In this document: positions 14,401 to 27,000 of the stretch, piece by piece
Layout: the number at the start of each line of letters is the position of its first letter
How positions within the stretch are numbered: position 1 is the stretch's first letter
NCBI GenBank assembly: GCA_030533445.1
Contig: CM060080.1
Span: 36,284,380-36,348,379 of the forward strand
Source: Cyprinodon diabolis
Lineage: Eukaryota > Chordata > Actinopteri > Cyprinodontiformes > Cyprinodontidae
DNA: 64,000 bases
Reading direction: 5' to 3'
Made by a program: the position numbers and the translations under genes
The notes under the pieces: model-generated
What the model saw: the letters and a program-made list of their open reading frames with translations, nothing else
Databases searched by the model: none
Told to the model about the DNA's origin: nothing

Positions 14401-17400
14401 GTCCTGGAGCTATTTGCAAAACAGGAAAATGTCACTTGAACCTTTTGCAGAGGAGCTGACAAGAGAGGAAGAGAAGCAATAGTGGATAAAGCTGTACTTC
14501 CTTTATGTTATCTAAAAACTTCAGTGTCGGAACAAAAACAAAAAAACCCGAACTGGGTGTTTATGATTGACTGACTGATTCTTGTCCCTCGACAGAACGA
14601 TCAACGCTCTAAATCTTCATTTATCTTTTGCTAAGCTGAGGCCGGTGTTGAGCCAGTCTTATAATCGTAACTGTCCTACTAAAACGGTATCTTTATGATT
14701 GTATCATTACACAGTGCAAACAGAATTATTAAGCATTGCCTCAAAACGAAATGACGCCACACCCTTTAAACCACCCACACAACTAAACCATGTTTACAGC
14801 AGCTTGCCTTGTAGTTAGCAGGCTTGAGGCCTGGAACTTGCCTTTAAACTTCTCTGCTAATGCCTGATAAAAAACAAAAGTACAATTCTAGTAAAACTAA
14901 TGAGCCTAAAATTAGATCAGTACTTGCTGATGTAGTTCTGGCTTCTTGATACATGCTCATAACTGCTTCTCTGTTGTGCTGAGATCATGACATCTAATGT
15001 GCCAACACTGTGCAATCTAATGCTGATCATTAGTTAAGTCACTAACCTGTCGGGTGTGGCACTTTAATAGTTTAAGAGAGTTTGCATAATTTAAAGGTTT
15101 CTCAAGCACTATTACAGCAACCAAAGATGCATCTGATTTGCATTTTATTGTCATGTAGCGATGCTTTTCTATAGTTAGCTGATATGCAAACGGGTTTTCA
15201 GAATAAAAGCAAACAAACATGGTCCTAGAGTAACACAGCTGGGGGTTTGAAATCCCAGACATACAGAAACTATATAGTTTATTCATTTTAGCTCAGTGTG
15301 GTGAGAGAGATGTTTTATCTGTTCATTTTTTTACAGTGCTAAGAAGCAGAAGTTTGTAGGTGTTGCATTTTAGTTTAATTGCAGGTTTTAATAATTTATT
15401 TTGTGTGAAAGGTATACAGGAAATTTTAAAACAGACTATATTTGGGTTAATCTGCATTTCCTCCCTGAACCTGTATCTAGAAGCCCCTATGGTTGTCATT
15501 ACTGGCACTGAGCAGTAGCCCGCTGTTGTTGACCTAAAGGTGCTAGCAACACTAGATGTGTTACATAAATTGATAAACTTTTAACCTATACACCACAACT
15601 GATGTGATCTTCTAAAGTAGTGAAACAAATAATTCATAAAAAGACGAACATGCCAAAAACAATTCTGCATTGTGGAGAGTTAAAGTGAAGACAAGCAAAT
15701 GCAGCTGAGTTCATGTATAATTAAACCTGAACAGCTCACACTGGGAGATATCACAACATTGGGCATGTTTCTAACTATTGATCTTCCTCAAAGGAAATAT
15801 TCTGTTAGCAGTTTGTATGAATTGCTTATATTTTGTTCTGTACACATTCCCGTTTATATATTTGAGTATGATCATTAAGTTCAATCGCATTACAGTTATG
15901 TCTCTTTAAACCCCTACTGTTTGCTGTTATGCAACATCTTTATCAAAATGCTGCAGAGCTTTGACTGAACTCCTCCCCCACTACAAAAGTAGCCACCTTC
16001 ACAGGCGCTGACATCTTGTGCTAGTCTGATGAATGTGTACACAAGTCTACATACTAGAGGTCTGAGTGATGTTAAAACGGCCAAAAAAAGTTATGGTACA
16101 ACTCTGGAAAAAAAGCTTTTCCTGCTCTTTTGTTTTGTGTCTGTATTCGAATAATACATTGTTAAGTAGAGGTTTGTTGCTAGTATTTACATAAAAAATA
16201 TAATCAACAACAGAATGTCAGTCACCACAATCCAGAAAGGACTGCATGTAGACAAGGATTATTAAGATACTGTATTTCAGGTGCTTTAAGGTACACATAT
16301 AGGTAATATTTAGTCTGTTGGATGGCCTGTAACTGTGCATAACACTGATAAGCAGTGTGCATTTTACTGGCTGAGATGATACAGTCTGCCAAGTGTGGTG
16401 CAATGTGTACTAATAAAATTGAAAATTACTAAAAATGTGAGTTAATTGTTACAAGAATTATGATAAGTTTCCACATAGAGGTTGTTGTAGCTGCTATTTT
16501 TTTTTTTGCAGTTTGCAAAAAAAATGTGCAAATGTTCTTTCTTTCTTAAATCTTTCAGGTACAATCACATACCACAACATACGTTCTGCATCTCTAAGCC
16601 TGCAGAAAGTGGGCAGTCTCTTGCTTTGTTTAGGTTTTGCATTTTTCTTTCCCTCTCAAATATAGACCAACTAAACATGCTGTGATTCATTTGGTTCTCT
16701 CAAATATGTTCTTGAATTTGTTCCCTACATTAAGGGTAAAACAATAGCATATTGTATATCTATGAAGAGTCATTTATTAGAAGCAAACATCACACTGATC
16801 ATGATATGCAGATGTGCAATAGTGGTGGGTAATGAATCAATATCTATCTCAATAGAAAATGCTTAAAATCAATATAAAATGTGTCCGATGTATTTTTGAG
16901 CTCTGATCCAGAACCACACCGTATTCTGATAGATTGAGACAGAAAAAGGATTTAGTCACTCAATCTATCATGCAAACTAGGCAGGGTTGAAGGTAGAGCT
17001 GACCTGTTTGTTTATTTTTAAGGTTAAGGGTTACATTTAAATACATTTAAATTTGTAAACAAAACAATGAACAATAATTATTCATCAATTTCATATAAAA
17101 GGCTTAAATCTTGATGCATTCTTTTTAGTCATATTACACAGCCCTAGTGCCAGGTTCTAATCTTACCATTAGAGGGGATGGGTAACAGCTAATTGAGCCA
17201 TGTTTCTACATTGTGTTTTGATCCCTTGTCCTTAATAATTGATAAATGCAATCAAAAATTAAAGTTAGTCAACAGAGGATCTTGGTTATAGGTACTGGTT
17301 TGGAGCGAATGGATTTGTAACATAAGCTAATACTTGCAGGATGTAGTTAAAAGTCCTTTTTAATAGGCTTTAACAAGTGTCATCAGGTTTATTTCAGGAA

Positions 17401-17914
17401 TGTGGAATTCTTAAAATATAATTTCTTACTGTCCAGAAGTAATTTGCTTGGCAGTAAAAATTTATTTGTGATGTGTTGTGAATTTCTAGTTACTACTTTG
17501 GGGAGAGGTCATTTACCTCTTCCCAATTGGTAGAGCTCAACACTTTGCTCACTCTGACACTTGTTCTGGTAACTCTCATGGAGGACTTCAAATTTTCCAT
17601 CAGAGCGTAATGGAAACTTTCAGTACCTGCAAAACTGTAACCTTTAAAACCAAATGTATAATTTGATACTGTCAACCAAACAATGCTGGAGAGTCGCAGT
17701 CTGGAGGTGTTACTTCTGTTTTTCTCTTTTAGATAAACCTTTTAGTTGAATAACCCGTGGTGAATATTATCAACAATAGGTTGTTGTGTTGTTGATTTAT
17801 ATTTTGCTCTCCATATTCTCGCTTTTCTAGAGTTCACGGTCTCTTTGGTTTTCTATATGTAAAACGTGAAGGTTTTTCTGGGTCTCTGTTGACTAACTGA
17901 TTTCTCTATTTCAG
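11401..17914. other. Presumed first intron of snap23, no feature recognised
   Basis: This is AT-rich sequence of low CpG content with many short A or T runs. I saw no exon-like frame, no transposon with matched ends and no structured RNA. It is intronic only if the upstream exon near 11.2 kb is real. Confidence 0.45.
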
Positions 17915-17972
17915 GCCACAACATATTGAGCTCGGGGCCACCGGCGGAGCTGCTAAACAGGAGAGCACCAAC

Positions 17973-18029
17973 ATGGACGACATGACCGTGGAGCAAATGG
18001 CTGTCAGAGCCAACCAGCTGACTGATGAG
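17973..18029 (+). CDS. snap23: snap23 coding exon 1
   Basis: The exon begins at acceptor 17,914/17,915 with 58 bases of 5' UTR, then ATG and 19 codons ([19 protein letters not shown]). It ends in phase 0 at donor GAG|GTACTA. It encodes the N-terminal start of the Qb helix. Confidence 0.93.
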
Positions 18030-21000
18030 GTACTAAGTAAAGGACAATGCAGTGTGTTTTCTTATTGTCTGTTTCTCTCTGAGCAAATGTTAGACTTTTC
18101 TTAAACTAAATTAGGGCTGTACCAACGAATCGATAAAATTGATAAAAATCGACTTTTAAAAGCGTTGGCAACGAATTTCATCATCGATTAGTTGTGTCGT
18201 GTGATTAATGCGTCATCCGCCGTCATCACTGCCACTTGACTGAAACGGGGGAAGAAAAGAAAAAAATACGGCAGAGCGAACCAGCGCTGCAGGTGCACAG
18301 TGTTGCCAACTCAGCGACTTTGTCGCTATATTTAGCGACTTTTCAGACCCCTCCAGCGACAATTTTTTTTAAAAAGCGACTAGCAACAAATCTGGCGACT
18401 TTTTACGGTGTTACTGGCGGCTTTTGGAGACTCTTACGTGAAAGCATGTATCGTTCCTACTCTTGCCCTGCAGCAGCAGCTGCTGCCGTGAGGCGCCTCC
18501 CCCATCCCAACTTCGTTCTCCCGCAGGAGTCCCTCTCAGCGCTGCAGTCAGAGCCGCAGGATGTTTCAGCGTCCAGACTGCAAATGAAGCGCGCATGCGC
18601 CGGGATTGACGGTGCAAATTGATCACAATTATTAAAATAGCCTTTATAAATAAATTTACTTGCAAATTATGAGGGCAAGGCTTTTGAAGTTTAAATCTTC
18701 TGGCAAAGATAAAGTAAAGAAGATCCTGCAATTTATGGAAGTAAAGCAGAATAAAATCCAGCAAGATCAGTAATATGTCAATAAATTATATGCCACATTC
18801 CCATGTAAATATCTGTCTTTGGAGGATGTGTTTTTTAGCACCCCTAGTTCTCTCATTTTTATTCCAAATACAATTTATAATTTGAATCAGAGGGCTTTTT
18901 TTATCTCTATGGTTAAGTATTTTCTCAAGTAGCAACTTTTAACTGCTATACTTTCCTGTCTTAAAAGGCAGAACTCTTCTAGTCTAAAAAAAACTCATTT
19001 GATGAAATGGGGGGGCCTATTGTTTGAGCCCCTTAGGGGCTTTTAAAAACAAAATGTCTTTTTTTGCGCTTTATGAAACAAAGTACCCTATATTTTGTGG
19101 ATGTACAGCTACATTTCTCATGTAAGTTTGCATAGTTTTATCACAAACATTTATTTTTCATATTGCACCAGTACAGTTAATGAGCAACCTGTACTTGTGT
19201 GCTTGTTTGTTCTGTCTAAAATGTTCATTTTGGAATAAAGAGGTTAATATAAAAAATATTTTTTGTCCGATTCATCGATTAATCGAAAAAATAATCGGCC
19301 GATTCATCGATTTTTAAAATAATCGTTAGTTGCAGCCCTAAACTAAATGAAACCTAAAAAATTCCAGAGTCTCACACTATGGAACACAGTTGCATTAAAT
19401 CCGTTCATTTTGGCTACGTTCACACTGCAGCCTGAAGTGACCCAAATACAATTTTTTTTTTTGCCTATCTGCGACCTGGATCTGATCTTTTCATGGATGT
19501 TTGAACAACACAGATCCGATTTTTTTCCAATGCCACCCAGGCCACTTCGCTCTGTGATCCTGAATCCGATACGAATCTGATCTTTTCAAATGCGACCTGT
19601 GTTTGAACGACCTGAACGTCATTAATAAACTACAAAGGTCACTATTCTGCATCTTGCTACGCAGAACCGGCAAGAAAAGCAACAATGGCAGATGATAATG
19701 CGGAGCGCAGTATTTATGTTTAACCATATTGAAAAAATTTAGTTTTTATGGTTGGAAAGGACCGCTAGATGTGGGCCGGCACTACCATCCATGTTTACTT
19801 CCGTAAACACAGAGCACGCTGGCCTGTGATGTCATTGTGTCCTCTACTGCGCATGTGGGATACTTGCGTTGTATGACTGCAGTTCACACAGGAGATCACA
19901 CACAGGTTGTAAATATTTGGAAATATGAACGGGAACGCAAAAAAAAATCGGATTTCACAAAAAAATCGGAATTGAGCATCAAGGCCTGCAGTGTGAACGT
20001 TGCCTTTGTTTAGATCAGACTGAGGCAATTGGACACATGAGTGTCTGTAAAGAATTTCCTTTACAGTTCATCTGTGTTGTCTTTAAATGAACAAGGTAAT
20101 TGCATGTAGGTAAATGAGAAGTGTCTATGCAAAATAAAGATTCCAAATTGAAATAAGCAGACTGAAAAATACAGAGTGAATGCATTTTTTTTATTGCAGT
20201 ACCATCTAAAGCCCATTACTGAGTACATACATGTATTGGGTTTTTTTAAAAGTCTATTTTGTATGTGAAAACAAGAACCTATCTAGGGAATATTCAAAAC
20301 ACTTCAGCATCTACACTAACAGGCAGTCCCACAAGCTACAGTACAAAAGTAATAATCAGTAAACGGGTAATTCATTTTAGAAGCCAACCATTTTTTTCTC
20401 TAAATAAAAACAATGAAGAATAATGTAGCAGGAGAATATTAATTTGTAAAGCAGTTTATCCTCTGAAGTACCAGCATTAAAAATAGAAAGCATGTATCCA
20501 TAGAAATGGGTAAGTGATTTCTATGAAGGTTAAAACAGTCCACAAGCTTAGCAGTTAAAACACAAATGTTCATTTCATGAGTGTATGCAAAACTAAAAGC
20601 AGTCCTAAGCTTGCTCTTTGATGGAGGTTCCTCTTTTTAAAGTTTGAAAAACTATGACTTCATCATAGATTAAACAAAAAAGATAATTGTATTATGAAAT
20701 AATGCTTTCCGCCATAACTCACTAATAACAAAAACGGCAAGGAGAAATGCTAGATTGAAGAGATCTAAATCAAAACCCCAAAGGATGTAAGACAGGGTGC
20801 CTGATTTACTCTGTTACACCGCTGACATGTCACTACTCTCTAAACTTTGACTGTTGTCAGCTTTATCTGCTTCATTTTCCTGAAGATAGTTTAATCAACA
20901 CTGCAGGGCACCTTATTATCAGCATATCAACTAAATGCTTAGCTTAAACATGTTTTGGTCCTAAAGCTCTCTTGTTTTTCTCAGCTGTGTTCGTGTCCTA

Positions 21001-24000
21001 TTGTTTGTGTTCTAACTAAACCTGCAGTTTTCTTTCTGCCTTTTCCTTCTTCCTTGTGCCGCTGCCTGGTTGATTAAGGAGATCACTCTGGGCACAGGGC
21101 ATGGGAACGTCCTTCTGCTTATTCTGCTTACCGCTCTGACTTTGGGTAACTGCCCATACTTTAAACACAAAGCATGGTTGACTGTGTATAAGGAGGTTTT
21201 GTAAAAGCGTAACCCTTAAATGTGGTTGTGAACTTTTTTTTTTGGTGCAGCTTTTGGTATCAAATCGTATTTCACAAACATATGTTTCAATTAAAGGCAG
21301 TGGATTCAAATGAGCAGAATAAAGCTAAATGTACCGTATACAAGATTCAGCACTACACCACAATCTGGAAACTTTGGCAGCAACTGCCATTTTTAGGCTT
21401 TATTTGCCATGTTCACAGACTGCAAAAGAAATAATGTAATGTCATCCGAATAAGGGATGTTCTGGCTTAGTCAACAGAAACCTGGCTGAGCCCAACACAC
21501 CCTGATAGCTCATTTGTGTTTGTCTGTTTCTCAACTCATTGATGAATGTATCCAGAGGAAACTTTACAGAGAAATTGGGAATCTGCTCCATTCTTTCTGC
21601 TGTTAATGATTATTGTTTGTAACTGTACAGTCTTGTGCTTCAGTTATTGGACTCTCTGCAGTATTTACTATTAATAGACTCATAAAGGGTGCAGCTTACC
21701 TGGACTGGCTGCATTCCTTTGTCTCTTTGCACATTTGTTTTTTGTTTTTTCACTTTTGTGTGGACGTTACATCGTCAAAAAGGAATCAAACTAATTGAAT
21801 TCTATATAATATGGCATTTTATCAGCATTTTCCAGTTGTAGATGATTTTGGGAAATATATTTATTCAGATTTTTTCTGAAAGTAATCGTTAAAATGTTCT
21901 ATCCTTTAATCCCTTTGTCCGTTTGTCTGTTACCTGTCCTTCAATCTGTTTTTCAATCTGTTTTCAACCCATCCACTAGTGTCTATCCTACTTTCCATCT
22001 TTCAGTTACTTTATCCATCAATGTTTGTCCATTACCCATCTAGTTGTCCTTCCATACATATTTGTTGATCCATCCTTGTATAACTCAAAAAGTTTGAATT
22101 TTAAAACAAAAAATTCGAACTCTATCATAGATCCAACCAATTATTGATATCAGTGTACCTGATTCATCTTTTATTCTTTAAAAAACAGAAAAAATCTCAC
22201 ATTTACATTGTACCTCAATTCATCTTCCTTCATATAAAAAAACATGTAAATCATAAAAAGTTTTTATATCTGAAGTTTGTCAGTATTTTAAAAAAAAAAT
22301 GTTTGCCTTACATTATTTGCTTTGATTACACAGCGTCGGCTTCAGTAGCTGGTATTCTACATGATTAGTCAATTGACAAATTCCAACTGCTAATGGGAAT
22401 ATTTCGAAAACTATGTTTGAAATAAGAGCATTTCAGTCTCTAAATTCATGTGAGACTCAAGCTGTAACTTACCAAGTATACTATATTTTAAAGTAGTTTC
22501 AATCATTTCTTTTTTTAATCTGATTGGTGTTACATGTTTGGTGTTTAGTAACACGATTTGTCCTCATACTTACAGATGCACCGATTAGATCTTAGTTGGC
22601 TGGAACCAGTTTCCATTTGCCTGCAGATTATTTTCAGATTGTATTTTTTTTGTTTTTTTACTTATTCTGACTTTTTCCTTCACAGTCACTGGAAAGCACA
22701 AGGAGGATGCTACAGCTCGCAGAGGAGGTGAGTCTATTGACATTTTCGTTCTCACTCACTAAAGATGATTTCATTAAATCAGCTGTTGTTTTATGGACTG
22801 AAATGGTCTAAATGTCAAACTAACAAAAATTGCTGTTATCCATTTTAAAGCTTAAAATTAGAGAAGTTATTTTGGCAATGTCAGATTCTCTATTTTAGTA
22901 TTTTAAGATATCACTAGCTGTAATTAATTCTGTGTTGCATTTAAAGTGGAACACAGTTTTTTTTTTTTTACATTGGGACTTTGATTTTATGTTATTCCAT
23001 CATGTTCTACTCACCCATATGAGTTTTGTGTCATTTGGAGCCGTTCTGAAGATATTCCATTAGTTTCCAAGTAATATCTACCTATGGGCAACGACTTGAA
23101 GGCACAAACTAAACTGTTCATAATTTATTCTTTATGGTACGCCAGCATTCATAACATGTAGGCCAATCACTGTCCCCCAGACATTCGTGGTTATATTTTT
23201 TATATTTATATTTTTTTAAAACAAAGCAGAGTGTGTATGACGTCATCCGTGCGCCACACTGGAGTCGTAGCAGGCAGCCCGGGCCACAGGCGGCTACGTT
23301 CTACCCCTTCTATTCATTCTAGCTAATCTGAATCGTTCAATTCCATTTGGAGAGCGAGATCATCTGTGGTAGTAGCACTAGAGATCTTCCAGGCATGTGA
23401 GGAAAACTAGCAGCAGCTGGCGGACAGGAAGAATGAACGGTAGCCGGCACGCGCGAATGACATCATACAAACTCCGTTTTATCTTAAAAATATATATAAA
23501 TATAAAAAAAAAAACACTGATGTCTGGGGGACAGTGATTGGCCTACATGTTCTGAATGCTGGCGTACCATAAAGAATAAATTATGAACAGTTTAGTTTGT
23601 GCCTTCAAGTCGTTGCCCATAGGAAGACATTAGTTGGATATAACCTAACGGAATATCTTCAGAACGGCTCCAAATGACACAAAACTCATATGGGTGACTA
23701 GAACATGATGGAATAACGTAAAATCAAGGGCCCAATGTAAAAAAAAAAACAAAAAAAAAACGGCATTCCCTTTCAAGTGAGGTTTTTTATTTACATTAAT
23801 TGTTGTGTTTGTTTTTAGAGCCAACAGACTGGCAACAAAACCATGGAGATGCTTGACCATCAAGGAGGTAAATTCACAACATGAAGTCAGTGTGTCATTG
23901 TCTGATAAATGTTTTCTTTTTTTTCTTTTTTTTTTATGTAGCCTATAAGCTATTTTTATTGATTATGGAGATGGTTAATTTTTTCATTTTTGTTCTTTTT

Positions 24001-27000
24001 ATTTTATCTGTTTTTTTTTTTTTTTTATTTACCTAGACCAATAATACTAATAAATGTACTAGGGTTGTCACGATACTAAACTTTTCAACCCAATACCGAT
24101 ACTAAGGAAAATATTCGATACTCGATACCATTTTCGATACCACAGGAATAAAAACTCAAAATTTCAACAGAAATATTTTGATTAATAATTAAAATGCAAT
24201 AAATAAATACAATAAACAATAAGAACAATATTTTGAGGTTGTTTGCTGTGCACAGTATTAAGCAAGCTTGAAAAAAAACTTACAAAATTAAAATTAAGTT
24301 TTCCTTACTTGGCTATGCTTTGCACACATAGCAATGACACTAGCCAAACCGGTTAAGAAACAAAAGTTATTCTTAGCAGCTGCACCTGTTACCAAAAAAA
24401 GTCTGAAACTGAAAAGTGCACAGAATTATTCAATCATACAGTGTTCAGAAACTGCATTTTCCTCTATTCTGCACTTTAGATGAATGACTGTTTAGGTGCC
24501 ACCGGTGGTAGCACTGTATCGATACTTTTGAAAATGAGTATTGTATCCGGATACAACGTTTCAGTATCAATACTTTTTTGAGTATCGATGCTTTTGACAA
24601 CCCTAAAATGTAGCAGAGGAAATTATAGATATTCCATAATCTATGGCTGATTTATAAGTCTTTACAATCAGAAACCTCCATAGTGCAAAGTGAAGGCAAT
24701 ATGTGGAGTGATAATAGAACCATGATTTAAATTAATTTCCAAAATCAAGAAGTATGTGCAAAAGATTTGTGTATGTATATATAATTTTTTTTTTTTTCCA
24801 AAATTACACAGGTTAAAAAGTACACACCGTTACACAACTCTTTTTAAGTTTAAATATTCCTTAGCAATTTATACACAGATGTACCTCTGTGGCCTAAAAC
24901 AAGGTCCAGGTATGACTCTTGCAGGATGGTTCTCTACGCTTCAACAGTATTGATGTCATGTCCAGAGGTGGGATCCGGCTCTAATTTAAGTTTGTTGGCA
25001 ATCCGTTGATTTTGATTGTTCAACCCACCTCATGCTATGCCCTTCAGCTGACATCTAAACAGGTTCTCAGAGCGATTCTGCCACGTTACTGCTTTATCAA
25101 CTATTAGATTATTCTTAGCTGTCGGTTCCACTGGAAGTGAAAGTGGCATGTTTGCTCCATGGTGTGGCTCCTTCAGTCTCAGCTGTTTGCAGCAATTCTA
25201 CACAATCAGAGTGGTTCCACTGAAACTCTTCTATTTTCACTTGTTGCTGCTTTTAATCCACGTCAATCTGGAGCAGCGCAGATTTTTAAGACAGGAATTC
25301 CATCGAGTAAAGGCAAAGCTGATCCAATTGAGTTTACAAGTAAAAGACATCATATGCAGAATGTGAGCTTCATTTTCTGGACTTTTCTGTAAAGAAATAT
25401 TGTTTATACAGGTTATTTATAGTTGGAATAAATATGACCATCATATTAGAAAAGTAACTGAAAAAACTAAATATTTAAACTGAACTCAACTTACTCAAGT
25501 TGGAAGTCGTACGGTGATCAAATAAAGAGCAGGCACAAGAGACACTGGTAGAAATGGTTTAATAAACGTTGCTGGTTTATTGCTCTAACTAGAGCCTATA
25601 GGTATTATATTGCAGTGATGCAGTTCTGACATGCTCAGAGTTTAAACACACAGATTCCCTCCGCTTTAAAAATGAGCGATCCCAGTGGAATTTGGTGTCT
25701 GTAAAAAGTAACGACGAAACTGGAGTGCAGCGAGTTCGCATCGCTTCCACATCCAATGGAAACCAGAGGTTAGGTTTTAAAGATGCACCTTGATTTCTTA
25801 AAACATCCGTCTGGTCATTTTGGTTTAATGGCTCAAACATTCGCATCTCGGCATAAAACCTTGGAGCCTGAAGAAATTTGGCTGGTCAGTGTAGAGACCC
25901 GCTAATTTTGGCACAGGTCGGTCAGGTGTTTCACATAAAATGTGCTGATCTTGGAATGAGCTTATCCTTCTTGGTCCATACTGTCTTCCTCCGCCTGAAT
26001 ACTACAACTCACCTCAGCAGCTGATAGTTCATGATGCTCCCTGGGGTCTTCCTAATACCCCATTTCCACTACCCTTGAAAAACCGATCCATGCCGAGACC
26101 AGTCCGAGCTCAGATCAGTTAACCAGGCCGAGCTCGGTTCTGACGACCGTTTACACATCACGCTATCTCCGTTCCTTGACTCCTCACCTCCTAGTGACGA
26201 TCTGCGGTATTACTGCCGGTATTGAAAGAGGAAATCAAGCAGTTGGTGGTGGTAATGCACCAAAAGTTGTTTGCCAACCGCCATAAAACACAAGAAGAAG
26301 AAGACGAAGAGGGAGAGAATCTGCAAATCAAAATGGCGGCGCCTGTCACATTCAGAAAGTTATGCTTGATTATTATTGCTATACGGCGTCATCCCAGGTC
26401 GCACCGCGCAATTTTGAAGCCATTATTTAAAATGTTGTGTGGAGAAGATTTCGATTTTTTATAGTTGTTGTTCTTCTGTTTTGTGTTGATTGGCAAGCAA
26501 CTTCTGGAGGGGCATTACCGCCAACTACTGGAATGGAGTGTGAATCGGGGTGTGCAGCCAGACGGAGATGACGCGTTCTGCTCATCTACTCTTGTTATCA
26601 GAGAACCGAGCCAGGGAAAAACCGAGCCGAGCCCACCTCTGGAACTGGTCTGCAGTTAGCGCGGTTCGGTTGTGTCTAACTCTGTTCAGTTCAGTTTGCT
26701 TCTCAGTTACTGAGCTCGGACCGGTCTCGGCACGGTTTTTTAAGGGTAGTGTAAATGGGGTATACAGGTGCTGGTCATAAAATTAGAATATCATGAAAAA
26801 GTAGATTGATTTCAGTAATTCCATTTAAAAAGTGAAACTTGTATATTATATTCATACATTACATACAAACTCATATATTTCAGATGTTTATTTTGTTTAA
26901 TTTTGATGATTACAAATGACAACAAATGAAAATCTCAAATTCATCATATCAGAAAATTAGAATATTGTGAAAAGGTTCAAAATTGATGGCCCCTGGTGCC

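Noticed and set aside
18236..18622. 128-codon frame with an alanine run
   Set aside because: It lies wholly within a non-autonomous hAT-like element, has no known motif, and overlaps a comparable antisense frame.
26056..26762. Host exon in the CpG-bearing segment containing aaaatggcggcg
   Set aside because: It sits inside a MITE with matched ends; the Kozak-like ATG opens no meaningful frame.
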